A DNA stretch of 64,000 nucleotides from Papaver somniferum (Eukaryota; Streptophyta; Magnoliopsida; Ranunculales; Papaveraceae): assembly GCF_003573695.1 (NCBI RefSeq), contig NC_039362.1, forward strand, positions 114,989,120 to 115,053,119, read 5' to 3'. Made by a program: the position numbers and the translations under genes. A model generated the notes under the pieces. It was given only the letters and a program-made list of their open reading frames with translations, was not told where the DNA came from and did no database searches. Each line of letters begins with the position of its first letter. Position 1 is the first letter of the stretch. Below, piece by piece: positions 34,870-45,378 of this stretch.

Positions 34870-36860
34870 GGGAAGCCATTCAGCAATGGCTTGCTCTTCT
34901 TAGAGAAAGCCTCCTTCGTGCTTTGGAGAGCCGCCCCGTTTCAGCTTCAACTTTTTGGAAAACCTTTCGATTTCCGCTTCCTGTTGTTTGATCATATCCG
35001 CGTAAGGGCCTTCGATCGCCTCGGCCTACAAATTTTGGATCTCGGTAAAACCCTCAACAAACCAGGGAGTGTTGAACTTGTAGTCTACGCACATGTCACG
35101 ATCGAACTTCCATCTTGAGATTACATCCTCGGAGACGGTATGTCCAGTCACATTGCACATGTCGTCAATCGAAGAAAAGGAGCTGCTTCAACGTTCTCTC
35201 CAGAAGTCGCTCCGCTTCAACGTACTCAAACAGCGGCTCCGCTTCAACACCCTCCAGCAGCGGCTCCGCTTCAACGTCATCCAGCAACGGCTACGCTTCA
35301 ACGTTCTCTCCAGAAGTCGTTCCACTTCAACGTCCTCCAGCAGCGTCTCCGCTTCGATATTCGCTCCAGGATCCAAATCCGAAACTTCAGCGTTTTTCTC
35401 CATAAGTTTCAACGCCTCATTCCTTCCAAGGTTCGTGCTCGTGGCCGCCGCTCCCCCTGTCAAGGATCATGATCGCAACCAGCCAATTTTCGTAGTCGTG
35501 GAAACCTTTTGATCCACCCTGTCAAAGCTCGTGGTCATGGAAGGTTTTCCCGCTTACCCATCCAGCCAACCTACTTTGTTCCCACGACGATGTAGTGCCT
35601 TCTGGTTACATCTGCTTCCAAGAACTGTTGCCGCTCGTGATACCAGCCAGAGCTCCACCATGGAAACAATCACTACAAATATGGAAACATGTAAACCACA
35701 CTTGGGGACTGAGGATCTACACGGAATCCCATCACTGTCAAAGATCAGAAGACAGGTCAACCAAAAGTTCATAGCCACGAGAAGGTTATCTAATCTTCAA
35801 GGGTATAGAATAAGAGTACCATCACATCTCTGTCTAGAAGATGCCTGCAACACTTTACGAGGCCGCGGTGGATCCCAAGCCTTCTTAAGAGGAAACAACT
35901 TCAGAAACTGAAGAAAAGTGCGACTGGGGACTGCTCATCGCAGTCCATCGCGACGACCATCAAAGATTCATGAGATAACTCCAGAAACGCGGCTGAAACA
36001 TTTTCTTGAAGAAACAGAGGGAGCCACGATAAACATCATAACTCTCTCATTTCTACCTCTTCGCTATCGAGAATATTTCATCCATGTGATATTCTGAGCA
36101 TCCCAACGCCACATCCAGAAGAGTACAATAAGCTTGTATCGAATCTCGTGGACATGGATTCAAGGCGATGCAATGAAAGTAGGCTACACATGGGGACTAC
36201 CAGCATGGGATGCTTTCACTCCCCTCAACCAGGTTGTTTCTGATTTCAACATCGTCATTGTTGAAGTTTTACAAGCCGCAGGAATTTCTCAACATGAAAC
36301 CGTACATGTGCATTGAAGACTCCAAAAAACACGCCACAGAGATACATTCACATATTCGGCCGTGCCATCGGATCTAACGGAAGGATAAATGGGGACTTCT
36401 CACTGCATCTCATTCCATATCATAGTCCAAGATTCAGAAGATGGTTCGAAGGATGTCGCTTGGAACAAAGTCCTTAAAGACTTGATAGCAGCACATCGGC
36501 AACAAAACGCCTCCCAACTCATCTATTTCATCCAGTGGCTCCGGAAGATTTCGATCATACAAGCATCCACAGCATATTGTCATCGCGATCATAAGGTCCA
36601 AGCACTGAACAACCTAAAGTCAATGATGAACCTAAAACATAACCACGATCTCCAAGATTAGACCTGACATGATCGTTTCCGAGCATATGTTTCATCCATC
36701 CATCGGTAAATTTTGGAATCCACTGGAGAGACACTACAGACAAAAGCACGGATCCGGACGGGCAAAAGAAAACAGAAGAGGGTCAATACCTCTTTTCATG
36801 CGGACGGAGTTTCTAGAGGTTGCACAAAATAAAGATTCTTTCTTGCTCCATGAACGGGAA
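34870..36860 (-). pseudogene. Antisense ORF remnants in element A
   Basis: The minus strand, opposite to the element, has a coding-like run through 35165-34875: SEDVISRWKFDRDMCVDYKF, NTPWFVEGFTEIQNL, then a coiled-coil-like YADMIKQQEAEIERFSKKLK, with only two stops. Upstream lie DVEAEPLLE-type repeats (35200-35360), produced by a 27-30-bp minisatellite, and at about 36560-36750 a frame with WIPKFTDGWMKHML. This is the position and strand of the extra gene in Tat-type elements. The start and introns are unresolved. Confidence 0.5.
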
Positions 36861-37149
36861 TAGATGACTGGGCGCGACTATGCTACCTCGGGCCCGTAAT
36901 ATCCCTCCTGAATTCTCCCTGAGTTTTTACTGTCGGGATGTTTTCACCTTCTAAATGAGCTCAAAACCTAAATATTCCCGCGTACGGAGATAGGAAATTC
37001 TTTTTCAATCAGAATGGAGGGGCGGAGCATCAAAATCCGAGTTCGTACAAGAATTCTACAACGATTTTAGTAAAGGGCGCTAATTAGGGTTTCAGCATGC
37101 CAAACCCTAATTTAGACAAAGTTGCCAGGCGCCATCACCACCGTTTGGT

Positions 37150-37620
37150 AGCCGAAGTTCCAGCGCCAGCAACCTGCGTTCTTTCCAGCGCCAGCAGCCT
37201 ACATCCTTCCAGCGCCAACAGCTTGCATCCCTTCCAGCGCCAACGGCTTGCATCCTTTCCAGCGCTAGCATCTTGCGTCCTTCCGGCGCCAGCAGCTTGC
37301 ATCCCTTCCAGCGCCAGCAACTTGCATCTTTCCGGCGCCAGCAGCTTGCATCCTTTCCAGCGCTAGCAGCTTGCGTCCTTCCAGCGCCAGCAGCTTGCAT
37401 CCAACGCTAGCGGCTCATCCCAAGCCAATACAACGCTAGCGGCTCATTCCAATCCAATACAAGCTAGCGGCTCATTCCAAGCCAATACAATGCTGGTGGC
37501 TCATTCCAAGCCAATCCGACACCAGCGGCTCCATTCCAAGCCGACCGATGCTAGTGGATCCATTCCAAGCCGACCGATGCTAGCGGCTCCATTCCAAGAC
37601 GCACCATGCCAGCATGCCCC
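37150..37620. repeat. Two adjoining minisatellites in the internal region of A
   Basis: 37165-37405: about eight copies of a 28-30-bp unit containing TTCCAGCGCCAGCAGCTTGC. 37405-37620: seven or so copies of a 25-30-bp unit with GCTAGCGGCTCATTCCAAGC. The second unit may have evolved from the first through the shared GCTAGC/AGCGC core. Confidence 0.85.
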
Positions 37621-37939
37621 ATTTCACGCCAAGCAACGCCAGCGGCTCCGAGCCAATCCAACGTTCCCTAGCCTAGCCAAGATGGCGCACGACCAAGCCA
37701 AGCTGACGCCAACTATCTGCATCCCATTCAGCAACCACCTCTACCACTCCGCGACCTAGCTAGCAGCACCACGAGCCGAATTTACGCAAAGCCTCCAACG
37801 CAAGAGTCATGGATTTCCTTTACCTCCCGAAAAAGGTTAGTCGGATCTTCCTGACTATCTCTTCATGACTTGACGTTTCAATTTTTCCCTTGTCTGTCAC
37901 CATCTCATGCTTACCTCGCAACAAGGCCCCTGTTCCGAG

Positions 37940-37956
37940 CTAAGCATGAGACTTAA
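37940..37956 (+). other. Polypurine tract of element A
   Basis: TAAGCATGAGACTTAA directly before the 3' LTR. The copy at the right end of the window keeps the purer AAGCAGGGGACTTAA. Confidence 0.6.
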
Positions 37957-40550
37957 TATTGATGGTGGTTTTTAGCTTAGGGTTAACCTTAGTCAAACAG
38001 TGACGTCACACTTGAGTAATAATGTCGCCACTAGCACATTTACTGAACCATTCAACATGTCTGCGTAAAATTATCGGGGTAGCTTTTTTATATGCCATGC
38101 TCCACGGCAGAGCCCTCGGTACTGACTGGCATCATCTCTGCACATGCCAGCCGCACCACCGTGCCAATGGCATGCCATGCCAGCCACATCTCCGCTCCAA
38201 AGTCATGCCAACCATGCCAGCCGCACCACCGTGCCAACGGCATGCCATGCCAGCCACATCTCCGCGCCAAAGGCATGCCAACCATGCCAGCCGCACCACC
38301 GTGCCAATGGCATGCCATGCCAGCCACATCTCCGCGCCAAAGGCATGCCAACCATGCCAGCCGCACCACCGTGCCAATGGCATGCCATGCCAGCCACATC
38401 TCCGCGCCAAAGGCATGCCAACCATGCCAGCCGCACCACCGTATCAATGGAATGCCATGCCAGCCGCACCACTGTATCAATGGCATGCCATGCCAGCCAC
38501 ATCTCCGCGCCAAAGGCATGCCAACCATGTCAAACGCAGCATTGTGCCAATGGCATGCCATGCCAGCCATATCTCCGCGCCAAAGGCATGCCAACCATGC
38601 CAGCCGCACCATAGTGCCAATGGCATGCCATGCCATCCACACCTCCGCGCCAAAGCCATGTCGGCCATGCCTCCATGTCGCTGGCTGCCAAACGAAGGGT
38701 TGCAACAATCAACAGCCACCCTTCCTTCTGAGATGAAAATCTCAGCCGTCCAAGTTCGCCACTAAACGCGTGGCAACTTTTGGCCCAATGCCAAGCCCTA
38801 ATTTTGGCGGCGCCTGAAACTATGTCAAAATCCCAGCTTGGCCGCGCCTAAACCATGCCAAAGCCATGCCGACCATGGCTCCATGACGCTAGCTTCCAAA
38901 CGAAGGGTTGCAACAATCAACGACCACCCTTCCTTCTGAGATGCAAATCTCAGCCGTCCAAGTTCGCCACCAAACGCGTGGAAACTCTTAGCCCAATGCC
39001 AAGCCCTAATTTTGGCCACGCCTAAACTATGCCAAAACCCTAATTTTGGCCACGCCTAAAACTATGCCAAAATCCTAGCTTGGCCGCGCCTAAACCATGC
39101 CAAAGCCATGCCGGCCATGCCTCCATGCCGCTGGCTGCCAAACGAAGGGTTGCAACAATCAACGACTATCCTTCATCCTGAGATGCAGATCTAAGCCGTA
39201 CAAACTTGCCACCAAACGACTTGTGGCAATCTCTTGGATACGGTGCCAACTCTTGGCCACTGTGCCAAAACCCTAATTTGGCCACGGTGCCAAAGCCCTA
39301 ATTTGGCCAATGCCAAATCCATGCAAGCCATGCCTCCATGTCGCTGGCTGCCAAATGGAAGGTTGCAACAATCAACGGCTGTCCTTCCTCCTGAGATGCA
39401 GATCTCAGCCATACAAACTTTCCACCAAACGACTTGTGGAAATCTCTTGGCTACAGTGCCAACTCTTGGCCACGGTGCCAAAGCCCTAATTTGGCCACGC
39501 CAAAGCCATGCCGACCATGCCTCCATGCCGCTGGCTTCCAAACGGAAGGTTGCAACAATCAACGACTATCCTTCCTCCTGAGATGCAGATCTTAGTCGTA
39601 CAAACTTGCCACCAAACGACTTGTGGCAACCTTTGGCTACGCTGCCAACTCTTTTTCCACGACACATACTTAGCTATGCCAATTCTTTGGTCACGACACC
39701 AAACCTTAATTAGCCACGCCAAGAGCATGCGCAAGCCATTCCAGCACCGTGGCCACGCCACTGGCTACCAACGGAAGGTAACCACAATCAACAGCTAACC
39801 TTCCTCTCAAGATGCAAAATCTCGGTCGTCTAAAGTCACCACCGAACCGGCAAGCCTCTCAATATTAACTTGCCAAACAATTGCAACATGCTACACGTTT
39901 TCTACGAAAACACTCGAGACATCAAAACATGTCAGATATTGGGGGATGCTCATCAGGGTATTGGTCTGACGATTTACAGCGTGCGACGTACACTACACCC
40001 GTTACAAGAAAGTTTCATAAGAGTGAGGCGGTTAGTAAATACATGAAGTAATGGTGAAACGTTTCCTTCATTATGGAAACATCAATTCCAGGCTTTACCC
40101 GTTACTGCTTTCTTCCATTTACTCAATCGTTTCCACTTCTTACGAGACTAGGGTACGTTTTTTTGCGACTTGTATAAATAGGTCTCACCTATTTCTACCA
40201 AAACACAGGTTTTTGGTCAGGAGAATACAACACTCAGAAATCACTTGTTAGCTTTCCCATCTGTTAGCTTTCCACTTTCTGATACAAGTCGTCAAACAGC
40301 TACTCTTCCCGAATCAACTATTCTGGTCTCAACAATCTCTTCGTTTCCCTCCCTAGACCAACCCTTCTGCTTCACTTTGTGACCGAAGCAAGTCTGGAAC
40401 GACCATTTCTTGGTTTAGGCCGGATTTGTACAGACTGATCTCTCGAATCAAAGTACTCCCTTGCAGTACATTGTTTGGGGTTTAGACTCGTTTCTCACCC
40501 ACACACTCGAAATTACCAAAATCAGCAGAAACTGTTTTCACCCTCAAACA
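37957..40550 (+). repeat. 3' LTR of element A (2594 bp)
   Basis: Starts TATTGATGG (G of TG mutated to A) and ends CCCTCAAACA at 40550, followed by the target duplication CCTGC. TATA box TATAAATA at 40173-40180. The 70-bp minisatellite (38143-38655, about 8 copies, one shortened) and the 190-240-bp repeat (38655-39790) are as in the 5' LTR. Confidence 0.9.
38143..38655. repeat. 70-bp minisatellite in the 3' LTR of A
   Basis: Same unit as at 19430-20290, but four to five copies fewer. One partial unit at 38455-38485 is 35 bp long. The array accounts for most of the length difference between the two LTRs. Confidence 0.9.
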
Positions 40551-40895
40551 CCTGCCTCATCACAAGCATGTGTGAAAACACAATGGGGAATAATTTTGGA
40601 GATGAGAAAGTCACTAGAATAGTTCCTCAGGGAATTATCAAGCAAATGAGTAAAATTTGAAAAGAATGGGGAACTATTGATTCAACTGCTCAAATCTATA
40701 GCAATGGAGATCTCTTGTTCTATCTTGCGTCTTGGAAGACAATTAAACCGTATTCAGAAATAATTAGCCTTTTCCGCTCGAAATGATCCAGAAACTCTTC
40801 AAGGAATCTTAGAGATCAATGTTGAGTTCTTAAAAGGCGAAGTGGACCAAGACTCTGAACAAGAATCTGATGAGCAGCTGACAAATAAGGAGTAG

Positions 40896-42732
40896 TCTAC
40901 CTTCTTATTTACAGAAAAATAGACATCAATGTTTGATTTACTTCAATTATTGTATAAGGTCTATTTTGAATAAAACTATCATTATTTATGAATAAAATTA
41001 TTTCTTTATAATTTTATATTTTTGTTATGTGAATGAATGAATGTTTATATTTTTGCTATGTGTATCCGGTTTATGGGATGTCTGATTTCGGGATTCATTA
41101 AACTTAATATTCGATCTCATATGATGTAACCTTTATGGTTTGTGTGGCTTTTTGATTTAGTGGGATTAAGTTCTATCCCATGTTGGTAGGATTTATCAAA
41201 GGATCATAAGGTGTTCCGATTGAAACTCATACGTGAAAAGTCACAATATGTTGAATCGATTTATGTTTACATGAGTTGTGTTTAGCATAACATATGTGTT
41301 TCGGGTTTTCAACTTTTGCTATTGGCACGCATTAATTAAAACCGTTTCAACCTTTCTCTGGTAAAGGTTTCTTTTTTTGTTGTACTTTTGTTCTTGCGAG
41401 AGGATGACAACATACTGGGGGAGAGTTCTACTTGAACTGGCACTTAATGATATATCTTTCTGGGGAGAAGAGGCCGCGGAACTTGAGGTAACAAATTTGT
41501 TAGTTAATCATTTTCATGTTAAAGAAAATCCTGTTTATATTGCATATATTTTGCTTTTGCTTAACAAAATTTCGGTACAATCGATATGTTTCATTATATT
41601 GTGTATGGATGTGTGTGTATAATCCAATTGTTTCCGGTTAAGAAAAACTGTGTCAATTTTTTTGGCTTATTGTTTGATATCTTCTTTATGTTGGGTATCA
41701 AGTGTTTTTTCTTAACGAAATTCGGTGCAATTGCGGTGCTATAATGTCTATATTTATTTCAATTGCTTCCGTTAAGAAAATAATTGTGCAAGTCAATTTA
41801 TTTTGGTTTGTATGTATTGTTTATATCTTAACAAAATACGAGGTCATTTGATTAGTCCAAATCGATTCCGAGTAAGAGAAACTAAGTTAATTCCGATCTT
41901 AGTTAGATTTATCAAATTGAAGGATTCGGTCATTCAAGTCTAACTGAATGCCTTGAAAAGAAAAACTAGTTAGCTAACCTAGTGTTTGTCTTGTCTAAAG
42001 AGAAAGGTCTAAGTTATTGTCTGAATAATTAGAGCCTGATGAGAGAAATAAAGTTAATTTTGATGTTTTTTTTGGTCTTATCGAATTAAGCGATTGTATG
42101 TTTACAATCTGTTTAACAAGGGAATTAAGTTTCTTAGTCGATTTGTTAAAATATTAGGGAAAATTTCTTCGGGCAATTGTTTCCTTGATAACATATTAAA
42201 ACTAAATTACTTGTAGATTTGGTTTTAATATTGGTTATCTAAAGTGGTATGTGAAACCTTCGTGCTTCACTCTTATAGGTTGTTTACAATTCTTTTAGAT
42301 TTGTAAGATCCTTTCGGTTTGTCCTTTATTTGCTTGAACCTTTGTCATTTTGTGACAAAAGGGGGGATAAATATATGGAGTAAACATGTGATTTGCAATC
42401 ACTAATGAAAGGACAATTGTGCTTAAAAGTTATATCTAACGAAAGAGTAAAGCATTGACTAAGGGGGAGAAACATATCATATTGCTGTTGTCATATTCTG
42501 ACTACAAAAAGGGGAATAACAAAGATGTGAGCTAGGTAATAACAGCTCTCACCTTTAGGGGGGGGGGGGTATATGCTTTTGTTATTCCAATGTCAACAAT
42601 GGCATTTTGATTGAATATATGCAGGTTATTGTGTTGTTGAAACTATCAAGCGTATGTAAAATGAATTCTCATGTAATTTGTTTATCCATATGTAATAAGA
42701 GTTTTTTCGCTAAAATTGACAATGGGGGAGAT
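40896..42732 (+). other. Element C 3' region with multiple AGGGGGAG-type tracts
   Basis: No coding sequence is visible. G-rich purine tracts recur: CTGGGGGAGAG (41415), AAAGGGGGGATAA (42358), TAAGGGGGAGAAA (42460), a G-run of 12 (42558-42569) and the terminal AATGGGGGAGAT (42721-42732) that abuts the LTR. Sireviruses are known for such repeated tracts before the true polypurine tract. Confidence 0.7.
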
Positions 42733-43050
42733 TGTTAGAGCATAGTTCAGTTGAAATCACCAAGTATTGGGATGCCAAGTTTGGTTGTCATATTTTAGTG
42801 TGTCAAAACTCATCTAAAGTCGCTTGATTATATACTAGAGTCAACTTCGTTTAGGTTAGACTAGAAAGTATAGGAATGTTGAGACATACAAGTATTACTC
42901 CGAAGACCTGAAGAATGTGAAGAAGAAGCGAATTACAACGACAACATCATCCTTCCTCTTAAGGTTAGTGATATTGACTTGAACTGTTTCATTCCTAACG
43001 TATCTTTCAAGTCGTGCTATATTGAAAACATAACAGTGAAGCTGTATATA
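42733..43050 (+). repeat. Truncated 3' LTR of C (unit 1)
   Basis: TGTTAGAGCATAGTTCAGTT onward matches LTR C until GAAGCTGTATATA, where repeat X begins. Copies with the same breakpoint: 54609-54926. The third copy, 57440-57681, is cut earlier. Confidence 0.85.
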
Positions 43051-44362
43051 TGGTAGGCTTAGAAACCTACTATAAAATACCGCAAGCGCACGATGTCTAT
43101 AACGCAGACAATGGAAAATACGGGTCAATCCTACGGGGAGCTGGAACTATGTGACGCTAAATTCTAAGGTTTTACTAGCACAAATTTGAATCGAAATGGG
43201 TAGTCAAAATACTAGATATTGATGATTATACTAGAACAACAAGATTAGAAAGTAATTAACGATAAACTAAGGCTTTGAATCCACCCCCAAAACGCATAGA
43301 ATCCCTAATTTGATATACTAGTTCTCCATTAACCAAGGATCTATAGAGATGCTAGCCTGAAGCTACCTTGAAGATGTGATATAGTCACTTGTACACATAT
43401 ATGACTTAACCTAAGCTAATATGTCAATCCCTAGCATTACTTGTCTTTCTAAGGCACAAGTAATCAAATATTGAACTAAAATAAGTTCACATAGGCTTGA
43501 ATTTTGACAAAGAATTAACCAAACTACCTAGGATGCTTGACATACAAGTGAAAGCAAATTGAAAAAATTCAGAAGTTAAGACATGTTTATCAATAAAATT
43601 CCATGAATAAGAACAAGTGAAATCAAATAAGAGATTTCTAATTATTAAAGGGTTTCATCTCTGTCCTAGAAGAGATTTTAGAACATAACAAAAATTGAAA
43701 TAAACCCAAAACCTAAAACTATAGCATGCACCGGGTACTCTAGACTTGCTTTACAGAATGAAAAACTCCTCCATATTTATACAAGACATGTCCCCATAAC
43801 CAATCCCTATTATAATCAGAAAATTAGGGATTTGATGTTTCTGAAACTCACCACTGAACCGCCACCCTATTGTCTTCATTGATATCTGATGATGTTGGTG
43901 TCTCAAGAAATTCAGATTTCAGACTTATTTTGACAAACCTTGGTGCTTTTGTTCACCATAGCTTCCCTATTATTGTTCAATTCATAGACTAGGTGGGATA
44001 CGAGAAAATGAGTAAAAATAGGGGAAGAGAGTTGTTTGGTTTTGATGTGAAAGGATAATGGGTACAGAGATAGAGAGTGGTCGGTGATGGTTTGGTGGTT
44101 CTGCAGTAGAGAGGGTGTTGTAGAAAAAATGTTTCTGCAACAATCCTCGAGATTCGTATATGAAGATGAGATTTCAGCTGTTAGATGACTCAACAATATT
44201 CTTCGTGATACACTCTTGGTAGATGAAGAAGTCAGCTACTTTTTGAATCAGCTCCTTATCTTCAATAATTGTTGGTAGGTGAAAGTGGGGTGTGTGGGTG
44301 GGTGGGTGGGTGGGGGGGGGGGGGGGGGGGGGTACCTGCAAAAGAACTCTGATGCCTCATTT
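43051..44362. repeat. Repeat X, copy 1 (unclassified)
   Basis: Begins TGGTAGGCTTAGAAACCTAC and carries 'taccgcaagcgcacg' and 'tcctacggggagctgg', phrases I associate with LTR-type repeats in plants, but I cannot classify it. It has no protein-coding content I trust. The right part has a (GGGT)n/poly-G run at 44290-44332. Copy 2 is 54927-56232 with the same ends, so X entered before the tandem duplication. Confidence 0.7.
44290..44332 (+). repeat. (GGGT)n and poly-G tract
   Basis: Several GGGT repeats run into more than 20 G's. The counterpart in copy 2 (about 56164-56202) is shorter and interrupted. It could form a G-quadruplex (inference). The poly-G length may be affected by assembly. Confidence 0.8.
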
Positions 44363-44539
44363 AAGAAAATCCTGTTTATATTGCATATATTTTGCTTTTG
44401 CTTAACAAAATTTCGGTACAATTGATATGTTCCATTATATTGTGTATGGATGTGTGTGTATGATTCAATTGTTTCCGGTTAAGAAAAACTGTGTCAATTT
44501 TTTTGGCTTATTGTTTGATATCCTATTTATGTTGGGTAT

Positions 44540-45011
44540 TGTAGTTGCAGGAAATCCTACACTACACCCCTCATAGGATTTCATTAATATTCAACTCATT
44601 TTTAGATTAACAATCTTAATTTTATTGATGAATCTTTGAACAATCTTACAAGAAAAGATAAAGGAATCAAGAATAACCACTGCTCTAGATTTTCTCTCTC
44701 CTATTTACTTTCTTCTTACTCAAAAAAGATCTCTTTCCTTTTCTTTACAACTGAATGATTATTTATAGGTAAATACATAGTGGATGACAGCTAATCTGTC
44801 CTTTATTTTCGGATATGACTTGCGACATTATCGCAACCTTACAAATACCAATCTCGCAAAACTTCCTTATTTTCGCAGGATCACCACACTTTTCTCATGA
44901 TTTGGATGATGTCGTTTACTATGTCGTTTCTGAAGTTGTTCTGCGACACTGTTGTGTTGTGTTGTTAATAATTTCGCTGAGGCATTATTGCTGCGAGATT
45001 CTGATCCTACA
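44540..45011 (-). repeat. 3' LTR of element R
   Basis: 472 bp. It has a minus-strand TATA box, TATAAATA (44760-44767), and several TTGCGA/TCGCAA boxes. On the + strand it lies directly upstream of the antisense gene and might serve as that gene's promoter (inference). Confidence 0.92.
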
Positions 45012-45027
45012 TCTTTCCTCTTCTCAT
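45012..45027 (-). other. Polypurine tract of element R
   Basis: The minus strand reads GAGAAGAGGAAAGAT directly against the 3' LTR, fixing the element's orientation. Confidence 0.8.
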
Positions 45028-45378
45028 ATCTTCTTTGCGAAGTAGAGAACGATGTGAGAAATGCCGCAGCTGTCCATCTCTTCATATTCTGCATTTATTA
45101 CACGTATCCTTTCTTCCATCTATTTCTTGACACGTCTTCTGTAACCGCTGCTTTTCAACCGCTCACGTCTTTTCGCATTAATGGTGTTTATTTCTTCAAG
45201 TAAAAAAATCTTCTCTATATATTCTTCTTACTCTTCTTTACATTTTCTTTTTACTTTCTCTTCTCTTTTTACTCTCTCATCTCTGCAACTCTATTATTCT
45301 TCCGTAAGTTCTGCTACTGTAATTCTTCCCTCTTCAATCTTCTTACTTTTCATTCATTCCCATACCCTATATTCAGAT

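Larger units (their letters stand above)
19230..40550 (+). mobile_element. Element A: Ty3/gypsy Tat-like element, non-autonomous
   Basis: Exact 5-bp target duplication CCTGC (19225-19229 and 40551-40555). LTRs start TGTTGATGG and end CTCAAACA. The 5' LTR is 19230-22177 plus 34275-34296, split by element B. The primer site is 34299-34316, the internal region runs to 37956 and the 3' LTR is 37957-40550. Without B the element is about 9.2 kb, of which only 3.66 kb is internal. That part has no protease, RT or integrase. It has a possible gag N-terminus, antisense coding remnants and minisatellites. Classification as Tat-like is inferred from the TGGCGACC-type primer site, the antisense ORF and long LTRs. 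A second LTR of this family lies at 61435-63874. Confidence 0.85.
15952..40895 (+). pseudogene. Putative plant transposon protein gene of element C, split in three
   Basis: The coding pieces are 15952-16192, 18709-19229 (first 9 bp are the LINE target copy) and 40551-40895 (first 5 bp are the element A target copy), about 1.1 kb or 360 codons in all. It starts MGKRKSREK (basic). Before the LINE it reads FDLDVSESKYVKF. After the LINE come FGFEKYSPDIVRIFYANI and YTFHQVDRKMISKV, which follow the pattern of the 'putative plant transposon protein' domain, with its conserved F-Y-A-N core. After element A come YPCLITSMCE and an acidic end, DQDSEQESDEQLTNKE, then TAG. Frameshifts near 15980, 16080 and 19155 and a stop near 40660 make it dead even without the insertions. 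The role of the domain is unknown. Confidence 0.7.
12309..43050 (+). mobile_element. Element C: pol-less Sirevirus-like copia element, interrupted
   Basis: Order on the + strand: LTR (12309-14960), tRNA-Met primer site, short gag-like remnant, one gene with its own TATA box (15952-40895, split), a G-rich tract region with repeated AGGGGGAG boxes, terminal polypurine tract and the start of a 3' LTR (42733-43050). Two insertions are nested inside: the LINE (16193-18708) and gypsy element A (19230-40550). With these removed, the internal region is about 3.9 kb and has no protease, integrase or RT. Repeated AGGGGGAG tracts upstream of the 3' LTR are a known mark of Sireviruses. The 3' LTR is cut by repeat X. 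Confidence 0.75.
41522..44362 (+). repeat. Tandem unit 1 (2.84 kb)
   Basis: Starts at AAGAAAATCCTGTTTATATT. It holds 1.2 kb of the element C 3' region, the polypurine tract, 318 bp of LTR (42733-43050) and repeat X (43051-44362). The same start recurs at 44363 and 56233. Confidence 0.85.

Noticed and set aside
35093..35512. Plus-strand frames with serine/arginine repeats (SRSAST type)
   Set aside because: Caused by a 27-30-bp minisatellite. The minus strand of the same place reads as part of the antisense gene, which fits better.
37097..37400. Frames with repeated LASFPA / CKLLALE motifs on both strands
   Set aside because: Minisatellite artefact in the internal region of A.
43912..44196. 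Minus-strand 94-codon frame in repeat X (and its copy at 55789-56073)
   Set aside because: Both copies keep it, but they are recent duplicates. Its composition is not protein-like and I see no domain.
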